From Phoronis australis (taxonomy: Eukaryota > Phoronida > Phoronidae), in contig NMRA01000137.1 of the NCBI GenBank assembly GCA_002633005.1, positions 188,001 through 248,000 on the forward strand: DNA of 60,000 nucleotides. The letters are read 5' to 3'. The first letter of the stretch is position 1. Each line of letters opens with the position of its first letter. Shown in pieces: positions 34,201 to 49,200 of this stretch. The notes under the pieces were generated by a model, which was not told the DNA's origin, did no database searches, and saw only the letters and a program-made list of their open reading frames with translations. A program made the translations under genes and the position numbers.

Positions 34201-37200
34201 AGCCTCGCTTTGGATTTTAATGTCCGCCGCGTAAATTGGGTCTATAGTGCGATGAAACCTTACGAGTTACGTATGCACGTACTGGAGGCGTGCATGTACA
34301 AATGGTAAACAACGAACTCTGTGATGCAGAGAGATTAGCCAAACGTATCCTAGCCGACAGTGCAATGCCAAGTGACTATCACAGAAAAGGAAAATCACTC
34401 GACGTTACATTGACGAAGTCATTTCTTGCCAAAACGTTTGTTTTTTGGATAGAATTTACCGGATTACGTCCGAGTTGTAATTACGAAATTAAAACCTTTC
34501 GGCCTGAAGATTTGGCGTTTGAAAGTTTTTATTCACACATTAGTGATACCTGACACCACACGGTGAATAATTGCACATTTATTAGATTTTACGGAAGCCT
34601 CACCTTATATATCAACCCAGGGTATCTCCTGAGGAATTCTAACAGCGGGTGCAGGAACGTAGCCAGTAAAACCCAACAAAGATCAATGGAGCCGAAGACG
34701 TCGTCACCTTCTTCCTCGTTCACACGCGCTATGATGTCGAAGGAATTGCCCTCAAAGGAGACATGGACCCATGACTGCAAAATTAATTATGAAAAATGAG
34801 TTACTTGTGTCAAGAATAAAATGCGTATAGGAGAAGTCATTATGTCACTTCATTCGCTGGGTAGCAACAATGACGTCGCACTATCACTCGTTGCTGTTAT
34901 TGACCAAAGTACATGTAGATGACGTCATGCAACAATCAAACTGTGGACATTTTTTTTCTAAGTTTTACACAACCCAGCGCTGACGTTTTAATAGTGTGTT
35001 ATTGAGTGATCATTTACTACTCAAAATTTAATATTCTCGGGAACCTGCTGGCTGCAAGTATAAGAAACACAATTATTTTTGTAAAAAGAAAAATACAGAA
35101 GTTTACTTTATAAAAAGAATAAATAAACATGTGAAGACCGGTGAGCTTATAAGGTTTACAATTTTGTAAAAACCGAACATCCCGAAAGATGCGCTCATCT
35201 GCTTTTATCTTTTTATTGATAAGGGTGCTTGCTTTTAATACCCTTATTACAAGAAATGGTGCATAGTTAAATTATATTTTGGAGACTTTTATATGTAAAC
35301 GTATGCCAAGTTAGTTGAGGGGCGCTGAGTTTTAGCATTTGCTTTAATTATCTTGAGCTTAATTACGCAATATCGTCAGTGTTTTAACGTCATAGCCAAT
35401 TTATTATACGCAGATAGCCTCTTACTCGCAGAAAGAAAACAACAGAAAATCCAGACCGTTTCAAATATTGCTCCATGGGCGGATCTACAATTTTAGGAAA
35501 GAGATTATTAAACCAGCGACGCCGCTTTGTTATTCTAGCGGCGTTTCTTCCTTTTGGTCGCGGATCGCTCCCAAAATGGGAACACCCTGAACCCCTCGTA
35601 AATTCGCCAACGCAATTCACAGGTGGATTAAGCTACTGCTCCGATAAGGTAGGTACCTAAGGTTGTCAATTCAAGGGTAGGGTTGAAAACTCACTAACAT
35701 TTCAATGAAGTCAAGACCACTCTGAGATAACAGAACCAGTGACAATTGCACGTTTCCTTATCCCAGGCTAGCCGAACAACACGAGTGCAGCACTCAAAAA
35801 CGTAGTTTCCTCACATGCAAATTCTGTTCACTGACCCGATAAACTTGGTTTACCGACTAACAAACAATGACTAAGTGACAGCCAGGGGCATTAAAAAACA
35901 CTGCTTGCGCACACAAACACGCACACACACGCACGCACAAGCAAAACACGTGCCTGGACTCTCAAACACGATTAGTGAGCCGTATTTGTAAGTCCAGGCA
36001 CGATTTTTGGGTGTGTAAGCCGTACCTTGTGAACGCAGCATCGCACTTGGCGGTCGGTGAGCTATGTGGGTCGGTGAACTGAAAATTTTTCATAAGTGAA
36101 GGAACTATGTCTACGAATACGGAAGCCGTGATGTTCGGGTAGCCTGTATTCGCTACTGTGCAATTAATTCATAGCGTTAAAGGAAATAAACAGAATCATT
36201 GCCAACGTTCTGTTGATTTTCAAGCGCTATTAATTTATTGCAAAACAGCCATCAAAGTTACATAAAACCGATTTTTATTGTCGGTTTGCAGTACCTGCGT
36301 ATACACACCATTTGAGTGGATTCTGCTCTGAATGGTAAATTGCCAATGATCGTATTAAGAAACAATCACAACAAACACGCTATTACTAGCGATATTGCGT
36401 CACGCGCACCACGTGACATATAAAGGCAACCAACAATTTCCAGGGACTTGTGACGACTTACCAATATCAATGATGACAAACTTCTCAAATCAAAATGGTT
36501 AAAACCAGTTTAACGATTTATCCAATATTGTTCAAGAACTTCTGCTCACCTTGTTTGCAGATGAGCGTTTTATATTTACATTGGTATCATTTTCAGTTGA
36601 AATATCATTATTTCTTGAAACATAAAGTTAGTAACATTTCAGGTGTATCAATTAAAACGTTCTTCAGAACAGTGTTTCACAATATGGCGTTCAATAAAAC
36701 CGCTATAAACCAAAACGTTTGTGTCCAAAACAACTTTCTTAAAGGCACCACGTTGTTATTGTCTGAATTTCAATCAAGTGCCTACCTGAGGTGTAAACGC
36801 CGTGTTAGCAAAATCCGCATGACTTACCGAAGATGCTCTGTACAATGAGATTAGGAGATAACCGAGAAATTATCACTTCATGTTGACATAATTTGAAAAG
36901 CCCTAGTGCATCCGGGGTACGTCATATAACTATGACAGACCGAAGATACCATTCAGACTTTTTACGACCCATTTCCCTTCAAGCGTGTACTTTTCCGACA
37001 AAACTCCCTACAAAGGGGTGCCGCTTACGACTATATTCTCTTTCAAATTTGGATTCACTTTACAGATGGAAACATAGAAGGGTTTGGTTGCAAAAATGTT
37101 CGAATTTCTGACTACATGACATGATTTCAAGCTTCAGTGGTAAGGAGAGCTGTCCAAGGAGCCCCCCGAAAGGGTTGGGTTCGTAGAATAGACCCCTACA

Positions 37201-40200
37201 AAAGGGCGGTATGTCTAGAACAAAACTTTACGACATGATGACTTTTTATAGAAACTTCATACAAATGAGTGGGTACCCTTGTTTCAGCTGTATCCGCCGT
37301 CAAAAATATAGTCGAGTGCCCCCCGGAATGATCGGAATGTGTCTATCGCACCTGATATTAGACTAAGCAGCGAACGGTAATCGCGAAACCTGAAAGGGGA
37401 CGAGTTCAAAATAACAAGCGCAGTTATTAAATGACTGACCAAGTCGGAAAACAGAAGTTAGGATAGATTTTCTAGTCAAGTTGTTGGTGATACAATGAAG
37501 AAATATTTCAATATTGATCCTTGAAAATCCGCTTAAAGTTCGTTGAAATATTTTTTGTATAACGATATTAATCTAAAGGGGGTAGATAAGATGTTCGAGC
37601 CAAGGAGACTGTGAAATGTCAATTGACTACACATGTTCATAACCAACGGTCCAAAGCAATACCCGTGGCAGGCTTGAACTACTACTTAAATTATTGTACC
37701 ATTTATTATTAAGAGCATCCGCTATTCACCTAGTCCACTCGATTTTAAAACACGACCACTTAAACGCTTCTACTGTCATTAATATTACAAAATACTGTAG
37801 AATCACTGGCTTTCATTATCGATCCAAATGGACCTTAAAGTGTAATAACTTTCAGGCAGTCACATTTTTGGGTCTGAAGAACAACATGTTGACCCTGAAT
37901 AAAACACACTGAGTCTTATTACATGATTACACTCAGCAATCCATCACGTGACCGCCTGACACTCAGCGAAGCTTTAAGGTTTGTCACGTGTCCGAAGACG
38001 TAGTTGAAGATGTTGCAAATCTGTAATGAACTTCCGATTTTGACATCTGTCGCTGAAAACTGTCAACTAGCTCGTAACTGCAAATTCTAAGTAATTTCTG
38101 GGACTGAGAAGAACAATTAGATGATTACTGCTTGATAACATCACGCTCCGCGCATACAATGATCTCACGGGTCAAACAAATACGCTGAGTTTAGTCTCAA
38201 GCGATAACCAAATGGCGGTGGTTTGACTGAGTATTACATTTAGTTTGACTGGCAGAAGGTGAGTTTACGACAGATTTAAAGAAATTATTTACTTTGCATT
38301 CACCAATTTAGAACACATGATGTTTTGTCAGTCGAAAAACATCACTAATATATAAACATTTCGTAACTTTCATCCCTGATTGTGTTTGCCTTATTTTACT
38401 ACTAGTTTTTTTAAAGTGGGCGGGATTCCGCGGAAATCTCATTACATATGGCGGCAGTTGAGTGAGTACCCATAATGCACGAGTCACCCGTCACTCACTA
38501 CGACGGCCACTTTAGTTGGTGGTGCACCAACAAAAATAAAAATTAATCAAAAAATACATGTAAAATTCAGTCGAGTTTGAAAATATTTGGAGTTATAATG
38601 AATGAACATAATTTGGGCTTAAACTACGACTGAACTAACTTGCTTTAAAATCCGTTTCATGAAGTTTTTAATCAAAATGAATCAGAAAAGGTGTCTTAAA
38701 TTGAAAATAACTATGTTCCAGGAAAAGAAAATTCCTTTAAGTTAAAATATCCTCCCAATCTTCCTGACGTTTCGCAAATTTTATTTCATGGCTGCAGCTC
38801 GGTTAACCTCCACTTGATATATTAATACAAAATTACTCCGGCCAAAATATCATGACAGCCACTTACCACTGTAAAACTGATTTACAACCTCTTTAGATTA
38901 AAATTAGTTCCCAGACTTTGAAAAACTAATAGTTGCTTGAGACTAGTATCCAGATGTTGGTTTGATTAAGCGGGCTACTTTATAGTTAAGCGAATTGCCA
39001 ATCTTCACAACAAAGCTCACTTCTAATTCGAATAAGGAACAAAGTGGGACAAATTTTATAACAACATGTGGTCTAAATCAAAAATTATTTGAAATCGGTT
39101 TCTGATATCATATTGTATACATGTTAATATATCATGTTATCGACAATCGTTCTCAGTTTTCTACTGCTAATTTTGTCCAAAAACTAATTTCTTTGAATGT
39201 TAATTTCCTAACATAATGTAGACGTATACCTTATTGAATTGTCAAGTTTAACCTTATTGGGCAAGCATGAGTTGAACACTTACCTTAAATAGTGGCGGTA
39301 ACAGGCTAAACCGACAAAACTCGTGACAGGATAATTGACGTCTACCATGGTTCAGTGAGAACAAATTTATTAAACTAGACTCGTTTCGACACGGATATTG
39401 CTTTTGTTTTGCGATATTTTTTGTTATCTGACAACAATCAGGTCGACTTGCCATATTAAACGTAAGTGATACTTAACCTTGGTGCATACTGCATATGTTT
39501 GGTGTGCATTCAGTAAATTTATGAGTTTTATCTACTTGTAGAGGTTACTATAAAAAGGATATGGCCACGGGTCAGATACTGGTTTTGACAGGTGAAAAAC
39601 GCCATCTCTTGACAGAAATACAGAAGAGCTTTCCTTGTCCAAGGGACCACCGTAAAGCGACGATAGATCGAAGAGATTTATGGCAATGAAAAATATACTT
39701 GATTGGGATTGTCAGCACCTTTTATGTGTTGGGGCAATGTTTCAAACGTATATTTTTTGAAAAGCATATCTCTCAGATGGACATGCCAAAAGAGTCAATT
39801 TTAGACCATCGCCGCGACAAGTTTGAGGAAGCACTTGACGGCTTTTAGTGCGAAGATAAAAATGTTTTTGTGACAAATTTAACAACTGGCACACCGCAGG
39901 TTATCAGTATTATTCTAGTCTATTGTCACTCCCCTGTAACTGAATGTGTCTGTATATCATTATTGTTGTTGGGCCTAACAAGGCGGCCAATGTTTTTGCT
40001 TCAGAGGATGGTGTTTTAATAAACGCCGAAACATGTCAAACCGGTTTAAATCCGTCGTTGTTTTTATCAAAATATGCTGCTACTTGCTATCATGGAAATC
40101 TAACATCTGAGAAAACCTTCACTAATTGTCAGCGCTACATAAATTTTCAAGCTTGTGCCAGACAATTAAATTGGCTTGTTTAGTACACTGACCTTTGGCT

Positions 40201-43200
40201 TGGCAAATACTGAGTGTAGATATATTCACGGTAAATTTGCAAAGCAGCGGCATATAACACCAAAACCCCAGGTTGAATGGGCCTCAGTTTAACGTAGGTA
40301 CCAATAGTGCAAAGGTCACCTAGGTGCATTATTTTTGTTTTCACAATTAGAAGTTGTCGATCAATATACATGTAGCTGCACGCTGTTTCGCGAAGATGAT
40401 GTTCACACAGCATTGTCGTTTAGTTCCTGCTATACATTAGCATATTTAGTAACATGCAAATACATCTTTAAAGTTGCATTTCTCTCTAGTTAGCTACTTT
40501 AAAGTTGCATTTCTCCCTAGTTAGCTAGTTTAAAAACGAAAGTGGAATAAGGCCTATTACTCTCATGAAACCTGTCTTAAACATGAGGAAAAGAAGCTTT
40601 AATTACATCAAAGGTTTCTACAGACAGCCGTCTCAGATCAAATCTGTACCTACGAAAATAAGAATTTGCTGATTCCTTCTGCATTGTGTGGATTGGTTCC
40701 TTAAGCGTTGACACACTTTTCTAAAGGTTTTTGAAATTCTGTAAGGGTTCATGCAAAAACAGACCTTCTATTTTTTGTTGTAGTCACTAGTTCATCGTCC
40801 CTTTAAATATAATGGGTTTACAGAAAAAAAAAAAAACAAAAAAGAAACGTCATGGGCATGCTGAGTTCAGTGGCTCCGCAAAAGTCGTTGTAGGGCCCCT
40901 CTTATGACGTCATACATGAAGATCCATCAATGAAGCTAATATTTTCGGAACTTGATCAGAACGTCAAACAATCGGTTTGAAGAATACTTTTGTTAATTGA
41001 ATTAATTTTAATTTGAATACACTAACATATTCGAAATATATGCGAAATTGGCCAGAAATGCCTTCACAAATGTATTTTCCCTCATAAGTTTAAATCAAGT
41101 TCTTCTTCATATACATGTTGCAAATATGGATTTGATGCCTTGCTTAACGTTTGTTTCCACAAACAATCTTACCTCATCAATTTTAGTCAACAGACCGTTG
41201 TTCCATAGATGCTGGTAGTTGGAATGCTTGGTAGCCACTCGTTTACATCGCGTCAGCATTAGACGGAAGAAGCCAGGCAAAATACTTCCCGAAAACTCAA
41301 AGTGCCACACTATCTGCACATCATCTTTCAACGGCTTGGGCATCCAATTGAGTTGCTATGGAAACAAAACGCGTGATTATATCAACCTACTGGCCATGTT
41401 TGGTTTGTTTGAAGCATTATGATAAATGGCTTCAAACTGTTGTTCTTTATGTCACAACAGGATTAATTAAGATCAAATTCTACGTGTTTCAGATGTTAGT
41501 TTTTCGTTTTAGAGAGGTTAAAACTGCGCTTCGACTTCATTTCGTGTGGGCGAACAAGCGTGAAACATGAAATTTTTGAATTTGAGAGCAACCGCGTGCT
41601 ACGATAAAACTCTTAAAGGAGAATGCCACCCGATTTAATTAGTCTTTTTTACAGTCTTAATCCATCTATGTCAACATCGCCTCTTATACGGTCGACCTCA
41701 CCTTGCCGAGAGGTGTCGCGTTAACATGTGAGGAAGGTGAGAAGCGACGCAGCGACATCAGTGGTTCGTCTGCAGAGTGAATGCCGTTATATTGCGGTGC
41801 ATCGCTTCCCGCTTGTCCGAACTATGAAGATGCGAAGAAAGCGGGTATATCATTTTTTCGACTTCCTCGAGAGCCCGAAATGCTTAGGAAGTGGCTCGCG
41901 GGAGTGAAGAATATAAGGTATGCTGTTAATAGCAAGTATGAGGCCGTGAAACGTCTCCGTGTCTGTGGCCGGCATTTCGTTGACAGTGATTTCTCTGACG
42001 AATTCCGGCTTACCAAAGAATTATCCATACGTTCCGTTGCCTATGCATGTTCACGGCGCTACTCTAGTGCTTCTTGATCAGTGTATTCCGGTTCGAACTG
42101 ATAGCCTGTGAAACCTAACGATCCGACCCGTGAAGTCTTCGTCGGATGAGCTCTTGACTACGTCAGGATTGGCGCCTGGCGAGTTGCCATGTAGACCTTT
42201 ATTTATCTGTGTTCTGTTTCAAAATGAAGTCATCCTAAAATGATCCTAATGAACTGAAACAAAGTCTGTCTCATTAGATACAATTTGTAATGCATTGGAG
42301 TGCTCGTGAGTGCAAATATTTCGAGAAGCCAGCAATGAATAAACCACTGCAAAGGTAACTGACCGGGCACCGAGGCCGTGTGAGCGCATGCTAAGTGTTT
42401 GCTGACAGAAATCTGTTGTGAAACAATTACTCGATTTTATATGCTATTGTCACATGTTAGGGGAATCTTTATTTAGAAATATACATACAATTTTCTAATC
42501 ATTGTTACTGTACAACCTTTGCCCTGACGGTCTGTGGAAGGGGAACCCGACTTCGCGGCCCCCGACTTAGATTTCAGCTTCGTGGCTAACTCACATAAAT
42601 AATTACGTGCACATCATTTCTTTGGCTCACTATTATAGTCTTTTCGTGACTGGAGGTTTAGTTTCCAACTCAAGCTGGTTTATGTTCGTGCCAGTCCCGG
42701 CGGCCGCGACGGGCCTGATCGGGTTCCGAGCCACTGGCTGCGATAACGAGTCAGTCCGGCCGCGACGGGCCTGATCGGGTTCCGAGCCACTGGCCGGGAT
42801 AACAAGCGCTCTCTGTGTTTAGAACTAAAAAATCACAAGTATAAACAACACAGATCTAGGTTCTCCTGTCTGTATTTTACGGAAAATACTTCGAATTTAT
42901 CTCCGAACAGACCCCAAACTCCTGCTACGGCGGACGGCCTGAGTGCCGAACTTCATTGTAGGCTACGGTGTGTCCAAATACCAGTAAATCCGTAACAGCG
43001 AAATAAAACAAGACGTTTTTATAAGAACTCGGTGTATTTTTAAGGGTTTACATCGAAGTTTGATGATTTATTGGTGTTAAACGATGAATTCAAGCGACAA
43101 GCTGACACCACTAACACGGGTTTTGAACTGCTGAACAGACTTCGTGTGAAACCAATGACGTCATTGGATAATTTCAACACCTCCGTCTGCCGTCAGGTGT

Positions 43201-46200
43201 CAGGTAACGCAACCGAACCTGCCGTTATTGAGTAGAACTACTCGATGTAAATTAATTCAAAATAGGTTGTTTTTTGCGTGGCATTCTCCTTTAATGCACT
43301 GGTTAAACGATCCTATGCAAAATTATTACTGGTTAACAATACGTAAATGTGTTTCATTAAGACCGTTGCTTAGTTTCATTTTAAAACGGCAACATGTATA
43401 GACCTACTTTCCGTCACAAAACCCATTTTTTGATTTGGATCCATTAAGGTAATTGGTCTCAAATCCTTCCTCAGACAAAGTTAGCTGTGATGCCTGGGCT
43501 TTGAAAGCAATGGTTGACTTATACACGACTTGCAATTTTATTCGCAGAGCATAGACTGCCAGTTCTTTGTATGCCCCCACATCACCTCAAGTACATAGTA
43601 TGGATAAGGAACAAGTTGAGATAACGTTAAGTGATTTAAATTAACATTTATTCGACAGAAGATGGGTTTACAGCCGCTCCAAGTAATGACCTCGGCGACT
43701 TATGTCAGTGTTTTCCTCCTCTTTGACATGCAGCGTGCCGTTAGCGACGACGTGGCTAGGACTAAGCTACGTGTATCAGAAGACGTGCGAGATTCAAAGA
43801 GAAATATTGAAGCATTTACAAGTTCAACATATAAACATATAGGGGTTTCCACAGATAAGCCCACTCGATGAAACACCGTTGGGCGTTTATTCGGAAAATT
43901 ATGCCGAATACACGCCCATGGGCGTTTATTTGGTGTTTCAACTTGTGGTGTCAAGAGTCCAGACAGTGTGACGTTTATTTGGAAAATTTCCTTTTAAAAA
44001 CACACTCAGCGTCAACTTTTTGTTACAAATTCCGTTTTGTGGAGCATTTATCATTTATAAAAACGAACAAGGCGTTGAAGAAATATGCATTTATTAACAA
44101 AAAATTTGAAAACGCAGTTTTAAGTAAAACAGTGTCAAATCAGCAAATCTATGGCTTTCCGTTTACACGCCACCTTTTTCGAATAAACGCTCGGGCGTTT
44201 GTTTGGTGTTGCTAAAACGCCTGACAATTTTCTATTTCTGAATACACGCCCATGAGCCTATCTACGGAAATTCCCGGTATCATTTTCTACTTGAACACAG
44301 AGACGGCATGGTAAAGCTCCTGCCCTTATCGTCTAACAGAAATTCTCCATTTACATGTACTAAGGGACTTTGCATGAACATCGATGTGCCCCATAACTAG
44401 TTTTAACGAAACGATCATTGTTTTTAAATGTCTCCCAGTTCACGACGCATGTCAAAACGGAAGGGTTTACAAAATGGTACAAAAGCTACATATTAGCATT
44501 TGAACGTTCATATTTTCGTTCAAAATAGCATCACATAAAATTTTGTGCAAACTAGGAAATAAGGAACACACTAAGTGATTTACAATTCAAAGAGGCGCCA
44601 TGAAAACAAGAATTTTTGTAATGTTTATTACGACAAATACAATGCACAATAATAAGAGTTAAGCCCAGAAAGCGATAGAAAGCATTTATTTATATCTGTA
44701 CACGTTTGTCAGACGATTGACTGTGGGTTTATTTGAAAGGTAGCTATGCTTTGAGATTGTGCGCAGAGGGAGAGTGAATAATGAAATCCAGTAATTAATT
44801 TATTAAATGATAACCCCTAACTAGGCAAGTAAAACCTGTTGTTAATTAAGTGATCAACTACAAAGAAGAGTAACTGTACTACGCTAGCGCCCTCTTTAAA
44901 GATTACTTTAATCAACCAACCAAAATAATAACATGTCTTATCTGCTATTCAAGCTAGGACTCTCCACTTGTTGGATGTCTGTCCTGTTGGGGAATCTTCT
45001 AGCTACACACACTGTATAAGGACAGTGTACTTGCTGGTCACTGTCTCTGGTGATGCAACACTTGCCGGCAATTTCTTCTACCCGCGATTCTTCTTGCTGG
45101 TCACAGTCTCTGGCTGGTGACGCAACACTTCAGGTAGTATCTTAATACCCACGACGCAAGTGACAAGCTTTTAGTTAACTTGCTGTTCGTTAACCCTTGC
45201 CCTTGACAAGATCCTTTCTAGAATCTTCCACGAGACGGCTCTGTCGTGCAATTGCTTCTGTACACCGTAGCAAGTCTTTATGCTTCAACTACTATAGCGC
45301 ATATTAGTGTCTTGCTGACTTAAGCCCATATTATAATATTCTACTTATTTAGTCATTGGTTAATAAAATCCACGTGATCACATTCAATCATGTCATTGGC
45401 TGTTACAGTTAGTTCTCAGAATGTTTTAGAATCTCTAGAGTACTTTGACCCCAGAACCCAAAGTTGTAAACACCATTTAAAATAGATTTTGACGTTAAAG
45501 TACATGTCAACATAAATTTTGGGATACTTAAAATGGTTCTATTCTTACTAATTACTTAATCAATATTTATATGCGCTAACTGCGAAGCGATACCGAAGCT
45601 AGTTTACAGTGAAACAACACATGTAGTTGAGATAAAAGGTCATATATATTATGACAAACTAAACTACTACAGATATCAGTAATTACAAAAGTTATATAAC
45701 ATGCTGCACTGTAAAGGTGGGTGACAATCTGCCATAGTAAGTTAAGAAACAATATGCGGAAGAATAACAGCAACACCGGGACAGCGACATGTGAAATTTG
45801 AGGATAAAGGGAAAGAATGAAAATTGGTTTGAGGGAGGGAGGGAAAGAGAAATTGAGTGAAAAATGAAAGTTGGAGAGAATTGTGGACGATGGCCCAGTG
45901 TTGCAACAAGACAAAGAGATCACGTGGTACAATTAAACCAATAATCGTAAAACAAAGAGGGTCACTGACCAGAGAATCCAAACAATATGATAATGAGGAG
46001 GAGGCAGTATAGCTTACATAAAATAATTTAATACTTAAATAATTTTTATATGCGCTAACTGCGAAGCGATACCGAAGCTAGTTTACAGTGAAACAACACA
46101 TGTAGTTGAGATAAAAGGTCATATATATTATGACAAACTAAACTACTACAGATATCAGTAATTACAAAAGTTATATAACATGTTGCACTGTAAAGGTGGG

Positions 46201-49200
46201 TGACAATCTGCCACAGATGCAGCAGAAGGATGCATCCGCCCACCCAAGGGAGAGCGAGCGAGGCTGACAAAAGTAGCATAAGAAAACGGGGGCAAAAGTA
46301 AGCCCGTAAAAGGAAATGCAAACATGGAGTAGTACAGCCAGGTAGCATGATACAATAAAAATAAAATCATGGAGCGACAAAACAAGGTGGCGAAACCATA
46401 GTAATTGAAACCCAGTGGGATATAAAGCTAACATGAATAGATAAAATTTAAGGAATATACATAAGGGACATATCAACCTACCAAAAGCATGCTGTCGATA
46501 TAGGTATAAGGAAACAAAAACGGTGACATGTACAAACAACATACAGATAAGCAACAGCAAAACGATGCCCCGGCAAAAGTAAACCTATATAAAGTATGGG
46601 AAAAAAAGCTAAGTATAGAATAACCCATAATAGGGCATGAGGTAAACCAACAACAAATGTAAAAGGGGCGGGAAAGACTGCCCGGGAGGGAGAACCCCAA
46701 AAAGGTGAGTGGAAAGGGCGTGGCAATGAAAATGGGGAATAAGGGAATTAGGACACTGGCAATACAGGCGTCCGAGGGTGAGAAATGGTGTGAGTGAAAG
46801 AGACACTGGCAATACAGGTGCCTATGAATGGGACACTGGCAATACAGGTGCCCCGCGATGAAAAGGGAGTGGTGAGCGAGGGGGGGGACTGGCAATACAG
46901 ATGCCCCAGGATGAAGAGGAGGTGTAAGGAGGGGAAGCACTGACTGGCAGAGCTACCCCTGGGTGGTGGATGATCATGTCAATGAAGGTGTGGGAACGTT
47001 AGCAACGGGCAAGTTTAAGGAGGAGAGACGAATGTAGTTCTTGAGCGCGTCAGACTTCCAGCGACCCATACGCTGGATGGTGGAGTCCGGAATTTGGAGG
47101 TTAGCAGCGGAGGTGGCTGCACCAATACGAAAACTATGAGATTTATAGCGTTGAGGATCGAGACCGACGCACCCAAGTACCAAGTTAAGGTGGCGAGTGA
47201 AGTAAGAGCGAGTGATGGGGGAACCATTAGGTAACTGGAAGAGAGGGCCAGAAGAGTGGTTGGAGAGAGTGAGGTAGTGTTGAAGGGTTGCAACAGGGCA
47301 ATGGGGACCAGTAGAACGGGGGATAACGAGAATGTTAGGGGTGTGATCGTGATGTTTGAAGTGGGAGATAGTGAGAGACATGGACGAAGACGTGACTGAG
47401 ACATCCGAGACCTGGAGGACAGAGAATGGGGATGAGGCAGAGGTGGCGACAGTAAATTCGCTAACACGAAGGAAGGCGTGAAAGGCAGTGGAAAACATAG
47501 CGGCACAGAGAGATGCATGGAAATGAGAGTTGAGAGCAGAGGGCAGGGCGTTAAGAAGGCGGTGAAGAATAGGTGTAGTTATGGGGAGCCGGGTGTCCAC
47601 GGATGGCCGCGAATTGGACACCCCCTTCAGAATTTTCTTGACCAGAAAAGAGGAGGTAGGGTCAGGTAAGGAGTCCAGTTTATGAATGAAACCAATGGCG
47701 GAGACATAGGTAGAGATGGTAGATGCAGTTAAGCCAGACGAGAAGAGATGTGCTATGTAAGAAGCTAAGGTCGATGTGGAGACAGGAAACACAGGCAAGG
47801 GGCATGCTGATGAGGAATGGTAGTGGAGAAAATGTGAAAGGGCGCGGCGGTAAGTTGAAATGGTGGATGGGGCAAGGGACGACTGGAGGAGCGAAGTCAG
47901 AACGTAAGGAGGTGCTGTGGAACTGTGGTCGGTGTTGGAGAGAGCCATGGAGCCATGGAAAAGGCATCCTGGAAAAGAAAGCGAGACAACTTATCGGCAA
48001 TGAAATTAGTTTTGCCAGGGATGTGTTTGGCCTTGAAATGGATATTATGGTGTAGGGTAGAGAGGACCAGGCGTCGGACGAGGCGCATAATGTTAGGGTC
48101 CTTAGAGGAAGTCTTATTGATGATATGCACCACGGAATGGTTGTCGCACATGAAAAGAATACGATGGTTAGCAAGTTTGGGTCCCCAGATTTCTAAGGCA
48201 AGAACGATGGGGAAGAGCTCCTTGAAGGTGATGGGAAGATGAGAGATGGATGAGGGCCAAGGGCCAGAAAACCAATTAGACCCGCAAACCGCGGCGAATC
48301 CCCCATGGACCGAGGCCGAATCAGTATACAGTTTGAGTGATTGGGAAGAGGTCCAATGCTCAAAAAGGAACATGGATTTGCCGTTGAAGGAGTGGAGGAA
48401 TGTAAGCCAAGCACGAATGTCCGCACGGGATTCTTTGGTGAGAGTGACGTGATGATGAGGCTGAGATATGCCAAGGGTGAGGTCAATGAGGCGACGGAGG
48501 AAGGCTCGGCCGGGAATGATGACAAGGCAAGCGAAATTGAGAAAACCAATGAGAGACTGAAGATCACGTAGTAGGACTGACCTTTTATTCTGGAAGGACT
48601 GCAGGAGATGCAGGGCCTTAGTGAGTTTGTCCTGGGGAAGGGAAGCCGTCATGGATTGGGAGTCGAGATGAATGCCGTAGATGGTGATGGAGGTCGTGGG
48701 AAGGACGGTCTTTTGGTGATTGATGGGGACGCCGATTTCTTCACAGAAAGTGAGAAACGTACGGAGATAAGAGGAACATAAAGGGGAATTAGGGGGGCCA
48801 ACAAAAAAGAAGTCATCAAGGAGGTGGGACACCCCTGGGACATTGAATTTATTTTGAAGAATCCATTGGAAGGATGAGCTGATGAGTTCAAAAATGTTGC
48901 ATGAGGAAGAAAGACCAAAGGGAAGACAACGGTCGAAATAATATTGACCGGCCCAAACAAACCCAAGGAAACGATAGTCAGAAGGGTGTATGGGAACAAG
49001 ACGGAAGGCATCCTTTATGTCTGTTTTAGCCATGAGAGAATTGTGACCGGAGCGGCGGACTAGAAACATGGCATTTTCGATGGTTTCATAGTGAACCTGA
49101 GAGAAGGATAAGGGAATATGAGAGTTAACGGAATCGGTATCCCGAGATGGGTATGAAAGGTTATGGATAAGGCGAAATTTACCAGAGTCTTTCTTAGGTA

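Larger units (their letters stand above)
41617..43290. mobile_element. Kolobok-like DNA transposon with TTAA target duplication
   Basis: AGGAGAATGCCAC at the left and GTGGCATTCTCCT at the right are perfect inverted ends. TTAA sits on both sides (41613-41616, 43291-43294). It encodes a THAP-type protein. TTAA duplication plus a THAP protein is typical of the Kolobok superfamily (piggyBac also uses TTAA but lacks THAP). No transposase catalytic region was found in its 1.67 kb, so it is probably non-autonomous. Confidence 0.85.

Noticed and set aside
45576-45932. 118-aa minus-strand ORF beginning MYHVISLSCC
   Set aside because: It starts in repeat A2, which copies the first codons of the gag-like ORF in A1; the continuation is non-coding repeat DNA.
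46473-46940. 155-aa Pro/Leu/Cys-rich minus-strand ORF in the Ngaro 3' region, considered as a possible fourth protein
   Set aside because: Several overlapping frames are equally open here, composition is low-complexity, and the peptide repeats only mirror the iterated DNA motif.
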